A DNA stretch of 64,000 bases from an uncultured Pontibacter sp. (GCA_947499125.1 CANMMP010000003.1:310001-374000), one strand, 5' to 3'; counted from the first letter of the stretch, positions 44,379-53,731 are shown. Notes: generated from the letters alone by a model not told the origin. Numbers and translations are program-made.

Positions 44379-44789
44379 TCAGTAATTTCCCCGGTAGCCA
44401 CGGTTCGCTTTTTTCTCTGCCTGCTTCTTTTTCCCCTCAAGCCGCCTCCTGACCGATGCCTTTGTTGGTTTAGATGCCGTACGCTTTTTCTGTAGTGTAA
44501 GCGCCTGCCGTACCAGCTCATAAAACCGTTCAATGCATAGCTCCTTATTCTGTAGCTGGCTACGTTCTGTCTGGCAAACTACCTGCAGGTAGCCTTCGTT
44601 GTTTATACGGTTAGCTAACTTTTGTTGTATCCGGGCCTTTTCGTCGTCGGTTAGCAGGGCAGATGTTTCCACATGGAACTTGAGCTCCACTTTTGTAGCC
44701 ACTTTATTTACATTTTGCCCGCCGGCACCTCCGCTCCTCGAAGCCTGGAATTGCATCTCCTGTTCAAAGCCACGTTGCTGTAAGTTCAT
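44379..44789 (-). CDS. arfB: Alternative ribosome-rescue factor ArfB (peptidyl-tRNA hydrolase)
   Basis: A 136-residue protein of the class I release factor-like group. The catalytic GGQ motif is at residues 23-25 (SRSGGAGGQNVNKVATKVEL), which hydrolyses the peptidyl-tRNA ester on stalled ribosomes. There is no codon-recognition domain. The C-terminal tail (about 95-136) is basic and disordered (KKRTASKPTKASVRRRLEGK), as needed to enter the empty mRNA channel of the stalled ribosome. This layout and length match ArfB/YaeJ. It is transcribed alone and divergent from the ASRT gene. Confidence 0.92.
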   Translation of the reverse strand: MNLQQRGFEQEMQFQASRSGGAGGQNVNKVATKVELKFHVETSALLTDDEKARIQQKLANRINNEGYLQVVCQTERSQLQNKELCIERFYELVRQALTLQKKRTASKPTKASVRRRLEGKKKQAEKKANRGYRGNY

Positions 44790-44875
44790 CTGCTTTCTTG
44801 TTGTGTCTGAACCATACTATAAAGTATAGCCGTAGTGTATACTACTGCAAAATCAATATAAAAATCGATAAAACT

Positions 44876-45253
44876 ATGCAAAAAGCGATCGGACATAAAG
44901 TGTGGGCCATTGCCGAAGGGTATATTCCGGCATACAGCAACGGCCCCGAGCCACAGTTTACCAGCCACGAAACAGCATGTATCTTAAACACCTCCGACCA
45001 GGATGCACATGTAAAGGTCTGGATATACTTCAGCGACCGGGACCCGATAGGCCCTTACGAAGTAACAGTGGAAGCCAAACGGACAAAACACCTTCGCTTT
45101 AACGATCTCAAAGAACCGGAACCGGTGCCGCTTGATACCGACTATGCCAGTGTATTTGAATCGGATGTGCCGGTTGTGGTGCAGCATACCCGCCTCGACT
45201 CGCGGCAGTCGGAGAATGCATTGCTTAGTACCATGGCATATCCTGCCGGTTAA
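44876..45253 (+). CDS. Sensory rhodopsin transducer (ASRT)-domain protein
   Basis: A 125-residue soluble protein of the ASRT family (Anabaena sensory rhodopsin transducer superfamily). The start is the ATG at 44876; the open frame further upstream is not preceded by a better start. Family landmarks are HKVWAIAEGYIPAYSNGPEP, TSHETACILNTSDQDAHVKV, YFSDRDPIGPYEVTV and VPVVVQHTRLDSRQ. No rhodopsin gene is in the window. The known fold is a beta-sandwich that resembles carbohydrate-binding modules, and comparative work has suggested that many members bind sugars or other small molecules. A GH13 enzyme gene starts 17 nt downstream, which favours a sugar-related role here. Confidence 0.87.
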   Translation: MQKAIGHKVWAIAEGYIPAYSNGPEPQFTSHETACILNTSDQDAHVKVWIYFSDRDPIGPYEVTVEAKRTKHLRFNDLKEPEPVPLDTDYASVFESDVPVVVQHTRLDSRQSENALLSTMAYPAG

Positions 45254-45270
45254 AATAAAGACCATATCAG

Positions 45271-46914
45271 ATGAAAGAAAAAGACCTGTGGTATAAACGC
45301 GCTGTTATTTATGCCCTTGATGTAGAAACCTTCCAGGACTCGAACAGAGATGGGATCGGTGACTTTCAAGGGTTGATAAGCCGCCTGGACTACCTGAGCA
45401 CCTTAGGAGTTACCTGCCTGTGGCTACTGCCGTTTTACCCGACACCCAATCGCGACAATGGCTACGATGTAATGGATTACTATAACATCGACAGCAGGCT
45501 GGGCAACCTCGGTGATTTTGCGTTATTTATAAAAGAGGCCAACGAACGCGGCATGAAAGTGCTCGTCGACCTTGTCATCAACCATACATCCGACCAGCAC
45601 CCCTGGTTTCAGGAGGCACGCAAAGACGAAAACTCAAGATACCGCGACTATTATACCTGGGTTAAAGAGAAACCTGAGGAAAAAGTTGGCAGTCCGGCAT
45701 TCCCCGAGTTTCAGGATGGCATCTGGACCTGGGACGAAGAAGCTAAAATGTTTTACCATCACCGGTTCTATGCGCATCAGCCAGACTTAAATATTGCTAA
45801 CCCGGCCGTGCGCGAAGAGATACACCGCATTATGCGCTTCTGGCTGTTAATGGGCGTAGCAGGTTTTAGAGTAGATGCCGCCCATATACTGGTGCAAAGC
45901 GATAGCGAAAGAGATAAGGACGAGTTCTATGACCTGATAGAGGACATGCGCGAGTTCATTAACATGCACAGCCAGGACGCTATTCTGCTGGCAGAGGCAT
46001 CAGGCCCCCCGCATGTTGTAGGTTCTTTTTTTAAGCAGAAGAAGCGGATGCACATGATGTTCAACTTCCTGCTGAACCAGCATATGTTCCTGGCTTTTGC
46101 CCGAAAAGAAGGCGCATCTATTGCCAAAGGGTTGCGCATGCTCCCCGATAAAGATTATACTTCGCAGTGGCTTAACTTTTTAAGGCACCACGATGAACTG
46201 AATCTGGAAGACCTGGAGCAATCGGAGCAGGAAGATGCCTTCAAGGCTTTTGCCCCCAGCGAAGACATGAAGATATTTGGCCGTGGCATCAGGCGTAGGT
46301 TATTGCCAATGCTGGGTGGTAGCCGTGAGCGGCACGAGCTGGCTTATAGTTTACTTTTTAGTATGCCGGGCACGCCCATGATACAGTATGGCGCAGAAAT
46401 AGGAATGGGCGACGACCTGAGCCTGCCTGAACGAAACAGCGTGCGCACTGCCATGCAATGGTCTGATATGCCCAATGCCGGTTTCTCTGACACAGATGGG
46501 GAGCTAATAAGGCCGGTGATCAGCAAAGGGAAGTATGGTTACAAAAACATAAATGTGGCAGACCAGCAACGGGACCCGGCATCCTTCCTGAATTGGATAG
46601 AGCGCCTTATCCGGTTAAGGAGGCAGTGCTCCGAAGTTGGCAGCGGCGAGTTCACTATTCTGGATGCAGGGACCCGGAAGGTATTTGCCCATAGTTGTTG
46701 CCTGCAAACTACTCTTATAATGGTACATAACTTACACGACAAAGCATGCACTGTTAACCTGAACGAGCTAAAAGTTGAAGGCCAGCACTTATCCGAGATA
46801 TTTAGTAACCAGGGGTATGATATGCCTGTTGACGGGGACGTAAAGCTTTCGGCTTATGGTTACCGTTGGTTCAGGTTGCAGCCGGAAGTAGGCAAAACAA
46901 ATAAACCAGGCTGA
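45271..46914 (+). CDS. GH13 alpha-amylase-family enzyme (trehalose synthase-like)
   Basis: A 547-residue cytoplasmic glycoside hydrolase or transglycosidase. The four conserved regions are DLVINHTS (residues 100-107), GFRVDAAHI with nucleophile Asp202, LLAEASG with acid/base Glu242 and FLRHHDEL with Asp308. The start (WYKRAVIYALDVETFQDSNRDGIGDF) and the QYGAEIGMGDD segment resemble trehalose synthases (maltose to trehalose) and oligo-1,6-glucosidases. It has no signal peptide and no fused maltokinase. The ASRT-domain gene 17 nt upstream is probably co-transcribed. Choosing between trehalose synthase and alpha-glucosidase activity needs assays. Confidence 0.85.
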   Translation: MKEKDLWYKRAVIYALDVETFQDSNRDGIGDFQGLISRLDYLSTLGVTCLWLLPFYPTPNRDNGYDVMDYYNIDSRLGNLGDFALFIKEANERGMKVLVDLVINHTSDQHPWFQEARKDENSRYRDYYTWVKEKPEEKVGSPAFPEFQDGIWTWDEEAKMFYHHRFYAHQPDLNIANPAVREEIHRIMRFWLLMGVAGFRVDAAHILVQSDSERDKDEFYDLIEDMREFINMHSQDAILLAEASGPPHVVGSFFKQKKRMHMMFNFLLNQHMFLAFARKEGASIAKGLRMLPDKDYTSQWLNFLRHHDELNLEDLEQSEQEDAFKAFAPSEDMKIFGRGIRRRLLPMLGGSRERHELAYSLLFSMPGTPMIQYGAEIGMGDDLSLPERNSVRTAMQWSDMPNAGFSDTDGELIRPVISKGKYGYKNINVADQQRDPASFLNWIERLIRLRRQCSEVGSGEFTILDAGTRKVFAHSCCLQTTLIMVHNLHDKACTVNLNELKVEGQHLSEIFSNQGYDMPVDGDVKLSAYGYRWFRLQPEVGKTNKPG

Positions 46915-46980
46915 TAAGGGGCGTAAACAAAAGCATGCCTGCACCGTTACGCTAATTATACTATACATTGCTGATTTACT

Positions 46981-48060
46981 ATGAAATGGTCGCTTAAACT
47001 GGGTAGCGTAGCCGGTATTAAAATACTGGTGCACTGGACCTTTGTGCTTTTGCTGGGTTGGGTGGCTTTTACAGAAGCCCAGCGCGGCAACGACCTGAAT
47101 ACTATTCTGCTCTCGATCGGGTTTGTGCTGACTGTTTTTTTGTGTGTAGTGCTGCACGAACTGGGGCATGCGTTGACTGCGCGTAAGTATGGCATCAAAA
47201 CCAGAATGATAACCTTGTTGCCTATAGGTGGCGTGGCCAGCCTGGAGCGTATGCCCGAAAGTCCGAAAAAGGAGCTTATGGTTGCCCTTGCCGGCCCGGC
47301 CGTTAATGTCGTGATCGCTTTTATACTTTGGCTTGCGCTGCCCGGCCTGCAAAACGTGCCCGACGAGGCGTTTTTTACGCGTATTACGCCTGCCAACTTT
47401 TTCTATCTGCTGCTTTTTGTAAATGTAATATTGGTGCTGTTTAATGCTATACCTGCTTTCCCGATGGATGGCGGACGTGTGCTTCGTGCTCTGCTTGCTT
47501 TTAAGTTGGGGCGTGTACGTGCCACCCAGATAGCGGCTAACCTTGGCCAGTTGCTTGCCATTGTGTTTGTGTTCTATGGGTTGTTCTCAAATCCGTTCCT
47601 GGTGCTCATTGGCGTGTTCGTGTTCTTTGGTGCTTATTCTGAGAACATGATGGTGCAGCACCTGGATTTTTTGCGTGGCCACAGTGTACGCGAGGGTATG
47701 ATGACGAATTACGTTTCGCTATCGCCGGAGGAGACCGTACAGAACGCAATAGAAAAACTGCTGATGGGCTCGGAGCATGAGTTTATAGTTGAGAATGATG
47801 GGAAAGTTGTAGGCACACTTACCCGAAGCCAACTGATACAGGCTATTAAAGAAGATAAAATGACTGCCCCTGTTGCTGATATAATGTCGGAGGAGTTTGT
47901 GGCTTTCAGCGTAACCGATAAATTGTCGGCTGCTTATACGGAGCTGCAAAAAACACGCGCGCCACTTTACCCTGTACTTGAAAATGGCAGGCTTGCCGGC
48001 GTCATCAACACCGATAATATCAATGAATTTATCATGATAAAATCGGCGCTGAGCCATTAA
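46981..48060 (+). CDS. Site-2 protease-family zinc peptidase with CBS pair
   Basis: A 359-residue membrane peptidase. Four to six hydrophobic helices carry the zinc motif HELGH (His59, Glu60, His63) and the second ligand motif NAIPAFPMDGGR. The C-terminal part (about 235-355) is a pair of CBS domains (VREGMMTNYVSLSPEETV and VADIMSEEFVAFSV), which bind adenine nucleotides and may gate activity. This is the M50 subgroup with CBS domains, whose substrates are mostly unknown; S2P enzymes cleave transmembrane helices of regulators such as anti-sigma factors. It has no adjacent PDZ domain or substrate candidate. Confidence 0.88.
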   Translation: MKWSLKLGSVAGIKILVHWTFVLLLGWVAFTEAQRGNDLNTILLSIGFVLTVFLCVVLHELGHALTARKYGIKTRMITLLPIGGVASLERMPESPKKELMVALAGPAVNVVIAFILWLALPGLQNVPDEAFFTRITPANFFYLLLFVNVILVLFNAIPAFPMDGGRVLRALLAFKLGRVRATQIAANLGQLLAIVFVFYGLFSNPFLVLIGVFVFFGAYSENMMVQHLDFLRGHSVREGMMTNYVSLSPEETVQNAIEKLLMGSEHEFIVENDGKVVGTLTRSQLIQAIKEDKMTAPVADIMSEEFVAFSVTDKLSAAYTELQKTRAPLYPVLENGRLAGVINTDNINEFIMIKSALSH

Positions 48061-48256
48061 TAGCTGAAGTATAAAACTATTCTATAAAATGTTCCGGATT
48101 TCCGGATGTATACGATTTACAGAATATTACTAACTTGACCACTCAGTGTATCAACAGAATAGCTATACTTTTACCTTACTTTTTGCGTAAACATTTTAGC
48201 TGTACAAACACTGGTATCATCTGCACCTTTTTTAGCTATACTTTTAAGTAAAACTT

Positions 48257-50383
48257 ATGAATAAACTTTTAACAGGGTATTCAGTACTGTTTACCAATAC
48301 CTGTTCCAGGTTCTTTTTACTCTTACTTGGCCTGCTGCTCACCCAGGCAGCCTTTGCCGATAACCGAATGCACATGATCCCGCTTAGCCTCGAAGAGCGT
48401 GTGCAGGCTGCCGATATGGTAGTAGAAGCAGAAGTGATCTCCACAACATCTTTCTGGGATGAGCCCCGTGAGCGCATCTATACTTCCAACATCCTGAAAA
48501 TTTACAAAGTATTTAAAGGCACCGTGCAGGAAGAGCAACTGGAGTTGATAACCGAAGGCGGCACCGTTGGTTTAGTAAAGCATGTATACTCGGTAGGTTT
48601 AAAACTAAAGAAAGGGCAGCAGGGCATGTTCTTTTTAAAGAAGCAGCAGAAGCTGACCGGCTCGCCAGGCAAAACTATAAACGTTGCAAAACCATATGGC
48701 AGCGAGCAGGGCTTTATTCAGTACGATACGCACACCCACATTGCGAATGGCGTTTTTGATAAATATAGCTCTGTAGAGCAGGTATATAATGCCATCTCCC
48801 GCAAAACCGGTGTAAACTATAAAACCATAACTATAAACGAGCAATTAAAAGCTCGCCCGCAACAGCAAACCCAACGTGCCGACCAGGCGCAGGCTCCCGT
48901 TATTACCTCGTTTAGCCCCAGAGTTGCCTCTGCCGGAACGCGCACTGTTTTAACTATAAATGGTACTGATTTTGGCAGCGAACGCGGTAATGGCAATGTG
49001 GCTTTTAAAGATGCAGATGATGGAGGCGATAGCTATACGGTGTCTCCGGTTGATGCTTATATATCGTGGACGAACACGCAGATAAAAATGTACATACCTT
49101 CTGCTGGTGAAGATGGCGGAACGGCAGGTACAGGCACGATCAAAGTAACGGCTGGCGATGGCCTCTCGGCTATCTCCCTCGACCGAATAGAGATACGATT
49201 TGCCTATAGTAACATTTACCAGGATGAGATATCTTACCAACCTGCTATGATCGATGTGGATGGAAATGGCGGTTACACGATACAGTTTGCTCCAAGTTTA
49301 CAGAACAGGGCCGCAGCCCGCGAAGGGTTTGCCCGTGCCATGAACAGTTGGGTGTGCGCTACCAATGTAAACTGGAAAATAGGCCCACCTACTACTGCCG
49401 AGTCAAGAAAGCGGGATGACTTATCGGTAATCGGGTTTGCTTCCAGCTCTGTGGTTGGCGAGAATGTGCTTGCCCGTACTTTTAGTGAGTATAACGGGTG
49501 CCGGGTGCTGGCAACCGGGGTAATAAACTGGTGGCTCTCCGAATTTGATATGGAGATAAACAATAGTATAACCTGGCAATATGGCCCGGGCCCGCCCGCC
49601 GAAGGACAGTTTGATTTTGAAACCGTAATGCTGCACGAACTGGGTCATGCCCACCAGTTAGGGCACGTTATATTGCCTAACGAAGCTGTAATGCATTTTG
49701 CCCTGGAATTTCAGAGAGCTTACCGCGACCTGAGCGAAGCCGACATTGAGGGCGGAGAGTTTGTGATAGCCCAAAGCCAGCAGGAGAATGTGGCTGCAGC
49801 CTGTAAGCAACCGGTTATGCAGCCGAAGCTGGATGGAGAATGTAACCTGGCCGAAGAAATTGAAACTATACAGGCCCGCTTTGTAGAAAGCGATGTAGCC
49901 ATTAGCTGGGTAACAACTTCAGAAGCAAACATAGTACGCTACATTATAGAACGAAGTGAAGACGGCAGCACTTTTACCGAAATAGGAACTGTAAATGCCT
50001 CCGACATTAACGAATTTACTGATACCGAGCCCTTGCCGGGAACAGGTTACTACCGGTTAAAAGTAATTTACAGCGACGGCTCATTCAGTTACACAACAAG
50101 AGTGCGAGTTACGGACCCGGGTGCGCTGTATGTATTCGAGGCTTACCCGAACCCGGTAGGCGAAGAGGAAATGTTTACGATACGGTTTATGGTAGATCGT
50201 AATACGCCTGTTAAGATGTTGCTAAGCGATGCCACCGGCAGGGTTGTGCGTAGCTTTACGTTAACCTTTAACGATGCTAATCTCCCTCTCGAATTCGATA
50301 TGAAAGGACTCGCGAAAGGAGTTTACATACTCTGGTGGGATTCCGATAAGAGCAGTGGCTCAACCAAGATCGTGAAACTATAA
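48257..50383 (+). CDS. Secreted matrixin-like metalloprotease with IPT/TIG domain and T9SS type A tail
   Basis: A 708-residue exported protein (signal peptide ending QAAFAD). Residues about 45-195 form a beta-rich N-terminal domain; about 213-313 is an IPT/TIG Ig-like domain (APVITSFSPRVASAGT). The peptidase part carries the extended zinc motif HELGHAHQLGH with His460, Glu461, His464 and His470, then the Met-turn EAVMHF. The C-terminal region has an Ig/Fn-like segment (ISWVTTSEANIVRYIIERS) and a type A sorting domain (AYPNPVGEEEMFTIRF to STKIVKL). A surface or released protease exported by T9SS is expected. A terminator follows. Confidence 0.87.
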   Translation: MNKLLTGYSVLFTNTCSRFFLLLLGLLLTQAAFADNRMHMIPLSLEERVQAADMVVEAEVISTTSFWDEPRERIYTSNILKIYKVFKGTVQEEQLELITEGGTVGLVKHVYSVGLKLKKGQQGMFFLKKQQKLTGSPGKTINVAKPYGSEQGFIQYDTHTHIANGVFDKYSSVEQVYNAISRKTGVNYKTITINEQLKARPQQQTQRADQAQAPVITSFSPRVASAGTRTVLTINGTDFGSERGNGNVAFKDADDGGDSYTVSPVDAYISWTNTQIKMYIPSAGEDGGTAGTGTIKVTAGDGLSAISLDRIEIRFAYSNIYQDEISYQPAMIDVDGNGGYTIQFAPSLQNRAAAREGFARAMNSWVCATNVNWKIGPPTTAESRKRDDLSVIGFASSSVVGENVLARTFSEYNGCRVLATGVINWWLSEFDMEINNSITWQYGPGPPAEGQFDFETVMLHELGHAHQLGHVILPNEAVMHFALEFQRAYRDLSEADIEGGEFVIAQSQQENVAAACKQPVMQPKLDGECNLAEEIETIQARFVESDVAISWVTTSEANIVRYIIERSEDGSTFTEIGTVNASDINEFTDTEPLPGTGYYRLKVIYSDGSFSYTTRVRVTDPGALYVFEAYPNPVGEEEMFTIRFMVDRNTPVKMLLSDATGRVVRSFTLTFNDANLPLEFDMKGLAKGVYILWWDSDKSSGSTKIVKL

Positions 50384-50385
50384 AT

Positions 50386-50419
50386 AAAAGAGCTGCTCTG
50401 GTTAGGGCAGCTCTTTTTT
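50386..50419 (+). terminator. Terminator after the matrixin-like gene
   Basis: AAAAGAGCTGC (50386-50396) pairs with GCAGCTCTTTT (from 50407) over a 10-nt loop and is followed by T residues. Confidence 0.82.
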
Positions 50420-50818
50420 GATTACTGAATTATGCTATTCGTACGACCTGTGTTATATCAGTATAAAAAAACAGGCGTGCAACCCGCTTAAGCAAGTGCA
50501 CGCCCGTCCCACAAACTCTAACACTTTATTTTTGCAAAATTGCAACACAACGGACCTGTTGCCAGACCTCATAATTTAGAGCTGCCTTTTGTTTTATAGC
50601 TTGGAAAAGGTTGTATCGGATTTCTACAAAGCAACAGGAATTATATATAGCTGTCAAGACTATTTGCTATGCGTTTGTAACGTCTGTTTGCGTAAGCCTG
50701 ATATGCCGGTTTGTGCGTTTGCAGCTAATAGGGTGAGAAAACGTGATAAAAAAATAGACCAAAAACTTCGGTTTCGTAACATTTGGGGTGTCAAAATTTT
50801 ATCCACAGTGGGTATGTA
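50420..50818. other. Intergenic region upstream of the DUF3667-dGTPase operon
   Basis: About 400 nt. It has a second hairpin at 50474-50504 (GGCGTGCA pairing with TGCACGCC over a 15-nt loop) preceded by seven A residues, which could terminate minus-strand transcripts. An 80-codon frame at 50589-50831 overlaps the promoter, has no plausible protein features and is rejected. Confidence 0.4.
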
Positions 50819-50851
50819 TTGTACCAGATAATACATATAACCCTATATTTG
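50819..50851 (+). promoter_or_regulatory. Promoter of the DUF3667-dGTPase operon
   Basis: A perfect -7 box TATATTTG (50844-50851) and a TTG (50819-50821) 22 nt before it; the ATG follows 25 nt downstream. The spacer is slightly longer than usual. Confidence 0.58.
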
Positions 50852-50876
50852 AAGTATAAATTTCTGTAGCTGCCTC

Positions 50877-51761
50877 ATGCCTAAAGTTAGACGCAAGTTT
50901 TCGCAGTGCCCCAATTGCGGTTATATTTTTGAAGATGTAAACAACTACTGCCCAAACTGCGGACAGGAAAACCATGACCTTAATGTACCTGTAAAGCACC
51001 TGATAACCGAGTTTTTTGAAGGTACCCTGCACTTCGATACCAAAGTATGGAAGACACTACAGCTGCTCCTTTTTAAGCCGGGCCTCCTGACAGAGAAGTT
51101 TAACAAAGGCGAACGCGCCTCTTTTGTACCGCCGTTCAGGTTATATGTTTTTGTAAGCATCATCTTCTTTTTTGTGCTGGCGCTACGCTCAGGTGCTAAC
51201 TACGAAGCCGAAAACAATAACCCCATCATGCCCGAAATAGAAGTGATGGATATGCGGGGCGATACAACAGCAGCAACTATAAGCCGGGAAGCTGTAGCAG
51301 ATTCGCTGACACAGTCGATCGATAGTCCGTTTTTGCAGGAGTTAACAGAAAAGTTTAAAAATTTCACATCTAACGAGGAGGAATCGAGCCAGAAGTTGCT
51401 GAAGAATACGTCCTTCATGATGTTTATTCTGATGCCATTCTTCGGGTTTATACTTTACCTTTTTTACCGTAGAAAGGGCCGCAACTATGTGGAGCACCTG
51501 ATGTTCTCCATTCACTTTCATACTTTCTTCTTTATACTAACTATAGCTGCGCTGGCCGTAGAGTATGTCATACACAGCCTCGATGTTGACACCTGGGTTT
51601 TCTGGATCGGGATGTTGTACTTGTTCCTGGCTATGCTGCGTGTGTATAAACAACCATTTCTGGGCACATTGCTCCGGTTTATACCTATCAGCTTTTTATA
51701 CCTGTTCTCGCTAAGTGTGCTGTTTGTAGGTACAGTAGTGGTCAGCGCCCTGTTCTCTTAA
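50877..51761 (+). CDS. DUF3667 zinc-ribbon membrane protein
   Basis: A 294-residue protein. Near the N terminus lie two zinc-knuckle pairs, CPNCGYIFEDVNNYCPNCGQ (residues 11-30), typical of DUF3667. The conserved signature continues with TLHFDTKVWKTLQLLLFKPG and GERASFVPPFRLYVFVSI. It has about five hydrophobic segments: one near 90-100, and four between about 175 and 294, with a polar 80-residue loop between (AENNNPIMPEIEVMD to LLKNTS). The family is widespread in Bacteroidota, with unknown function. The dGTPase gene lies 22 nt downstream and is co-transcribed. Confidence 0.85.
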   Translation: MPKVRRKFSQCPNCGYIFEDVNNYCPNCGQENHDLNVPVKHLITEFFEGTLHFDTKVWKTLQLLLFKPGLLTEKFNKGERASFVPPFRLYVFVSIIFFFVLALRSGANYEAENNNPIMPEIEVMDMRGDTTAATISREAVADSLTQSIDSPFLQELTEKFKNFTSNEEESSQKLLKNTSFMMFILMPFFGFILYLFYRRKGRNYVEHLMFSIHFHTFFFILTIAALAVEYVIHSLDVDTWVFWIGMLYLFLAMLRVYKQPFLGTLLRFIPISFLYLFSLSVLFVGTVVVSALFS

Positions 51762-51783
51762 ATTTTATACTTAATTTACCCTT

Positions 51784-53154
51784 ATGCCACATACTACTTC
51801 CTGGGTCAAACTGATCTCTAAAAAGCGTTTCGAAACAACAGATAAGAAGTACACTTCAGATGAATCGGTGCGTGGCGAGTTTCAGCGCGATTACGACCGT
51901 ATAGTTTTTTCATCGGCGTTCAGGAGGCTGCAGAACAAGACACAGGTAATGCCTATGCCCGAAAGCGATTTTGTGCACACACGCCTGACGCATAGTTTAG
52001 AAGCATCGGTGGTAGGGCGTACGCTGGGGCGTATAGTTGGTAAAAGTATACTGGAGCGTAATCCGCAGCTAACTGAAGAAAAGCACATACAGGAAGCTGA
52101 CTTTGGGGATATTGTAGCTGCAGCGTGCCTGGCGCACGACATTGGCAACCCACCCTTTGGGCACTCCGGCGAAGATGCTATTTCGTCTTACTTCGAGAGT
52201 GAAACAGCCCAGCCGTTTATGAAGAACCTGACAGATGCGCAGCGCAAAGACCTGCTCAGCTTTGAGGGTAATGCCGCCGGCTTCCGGGTACTGACCTATA
52301 CTTACCCGGAGCACTGCAACAAGCCGGGAGGACTGAGCTTAACTTACACAACACTCGCTACTTTTACCAAATATCCGAAAGAGTCGCTGCCGGTAATTAA
52401 ACAGACCAAAAACACCAGCGAAAAGAAATACGGCTTCTTCCAGACGGAAAAAGATTGGTTTAACAACATAGCCACTGAGCTTGGCTTGCTCCGCAAAGGC
52501 GATGAGAGTACTGTTTTTTACCATCGCCATCCGCTTGCCTTTTTAGTAGAAGCCGCCGACGATATTTGTTACCGCATCATCGATTTTGAAGATGGACTTA
52601 AACTCGGGCTTGTACCTCATGAACAAGGTATAAACCTGTTGAAACAGATACTGAACGATGACCCGAACAGAGTATCAAGTATAGAATTCTATGACTGGCG
52701 TGAAGAGATCGGTTATTTGCGTGCCCGCATTATTGGTAAACTGATTGACGAATGCGCTGCCGTTTTCCTGGAACATGAGGAGGAGTTATTAGCTGGCACA
52801 TTTGATACCCCGCTTATTAACCTGCTGGACTCAAAACCAATACTGGACAAGATCAAAACGCTGTCAATAGATAAAATTTACCGGAATAAGCCGGTCTTAG
52901 AGATCGAAGCCGCTGGTTTTGAAGTGCTGGGTGGTTTGCTGGATGCCTGCATGAAAGCCGTATTTCTGCCCGACTCTAAACGCCACCGCAAATTAGCCGA
53001 CCTGATACCTTCGCACTACATACAGCTACCCGACCATGTATCGGATTACGAGCGCATCATCCATATCACCGACTTTGTAACCAGCCTAACCGACCAGGCC
53101 GCGATTAACCTGTATCGTAAAATTAAAGGTATAGAATTGCCGAGGATGTATTAG
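51784..53154 (+). CDS. dgt: Deoxyguanosinetriphosphate triphosphohydrolase (dGTPase-like)
   Basis: A 456-residue HD-domain enzyme that should remove triphosphate from dGTP or other dNTPs. Metal and catalytic residues are in FVHTRLTHSLE (His70), LAHDIGNPPFGHSGE (His118, Asp119) and the later EAADDICYRIIDFEDG (Asp region). The start SSAFRRLQNKTQVMP is typical of the family. Length and order match bacterial dGTPases. Such enzymes balance dNTP pools or defend against phages by starvation; nothing here suggests a defence island. It is the second gene of an operon with DUF3667. Confidence 0.88.
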   Translation: MPHTTSWVKLISKKRFETTDKKYTSDESVRGEFQRDYDRIVFSSAFRRLQNKTQVMPMPESDFVHTRLTHSLEASVVGRTLGRIVGKSILERNPQLTEEKHIQEADFGDIVAAACLAHDIGNPPFGHSGEDAISSYFESETAQPFMKNLTDAQRKDLLSFEGNAAGFRVLTYTYPEHCNKPGGLSLTYTTLATFTKYPKESLPVIKQTKNTSEKKYGFFQTEKDWFNNIATELGLLRKGDESTVFYHRHPLAFLVEAADDICYRIIDFEDGLKLGLVPHEQGINLLKQILNDDPNRVSSIEFYDWREEIGYLRARIIGKLIDECAAVFLEHEEELLAGTFDTPLINLLDSKPILDKIKTLSIDKIYRNKPVLEIEAAGFEVLGGLLDACMKAVFLPDSKRHRKLADLIPSHYIQLPDHVSDYERIIHITDFVTSLTDQAAINLYRKIKGIELPRMY

Positions 53155-53157
53155 GGA

Positions 53158-53668
53158 ATTACCTCTTCCCAGCCCCAAAACAGGAGAGGCGTTTGCTTGA
53201 ATCAGGATTTACAGGATTAAGGGATTGACAGGATTTAGCTATAGTTTTATAGTTAGTAATGCTGGCGCGAGTCTCCAGACTCGAGACTTACGATGGTGTT
53301 GAGTCTCCCGACTCAACTGGCCCGGAGGGACAGGCTTGGCAGTAGCTTGGGCTATAGTATAAACCCACCTCTGCCTCTCCCTTATCGAGGGCCCCTACCC
53401 CCAGAGGGGAATTTATACTTTTCCTGTTGTTTAGGTTATAGTTCTATAGGTAGCCATTGTCATCCCCCTTCACCCCCTTCAAAGGGGGACTTTCTGTCGT
53501 TACTATAGCTATGTTTTAGTTCTATAGTAGCAATCCATCTGCGGACAGGTTGCGACCTGTCCCTACAGTATTAAATCGTAGAGACGCAATACTTTACGCC
53601 TTGTTTCGGTGTCAGATATCTTCAACTATAGGACACATAAGATCTCTCACGCTGTTCGAGATGAAAAT
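53158..53668. repeat. Left arm of a long inverted repeat flanking polA
   Basis: This gene-free stretch between dgt and polA is matched, in reverse order and orientation, by the region on the other side of polA (56642-57368). From outside to inside it holds: a CCAGCCCC-AGGAGAGG element (53168-53187); a 108-nt segment 53262-53369 identical at 100 of 108 positions to the reverse complement of 57188-57295; a CCCC/AGAGGGG element; GTTCTATAG words; an insertion-like CCCCCTTC-AAAGGGGG element (53464-53490); the palindrome GGACAGGTTGCGACCTGTCC (53543-53562); a degraded GAGACGCAA repeat; and a CTTCAACTA...CGAGATGA block. Confidence 0.8.
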
Positions 53669-53670
53669 AA

Positions 53671-53716
53671 AAAAAGCGGAGGCTGAAGTATAAACTTTCA
53701 CCTCCGCTTTTAACTA
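53671..53716 (-). terminator. Terminator after polA
   Basis: AAAAGCGGAGG (53672-53682) pairs with CCTCCGCTTTT (53701-53711) over an 18-nt loop, with A and T tracts. It lies 16 nt past the polA stop. Confidence 0.8.
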
Positions 53717-53731
53717 TAGTTTCAGGCTTTC

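Noticed and set aside
48090..48110. TCCGGATTTCCGGA near-palindrome as a regulatory site
   Set aside because: It is short, single and not next to a promoter-like element; chance is likely.
50589..50831. 80-codon + strand frame before the DUF3667 gene
   Set aside because: It runs into the promoter of the next gene, starts in an AT-rich gap, and shows no domain or conserved pattern.
51784..53154. dGTPase-like gene as part of a phage defence island
   Set aside because: Its only operon partner is DUF3667, and polA and housekeeping genes follow; no other defence gene is present.
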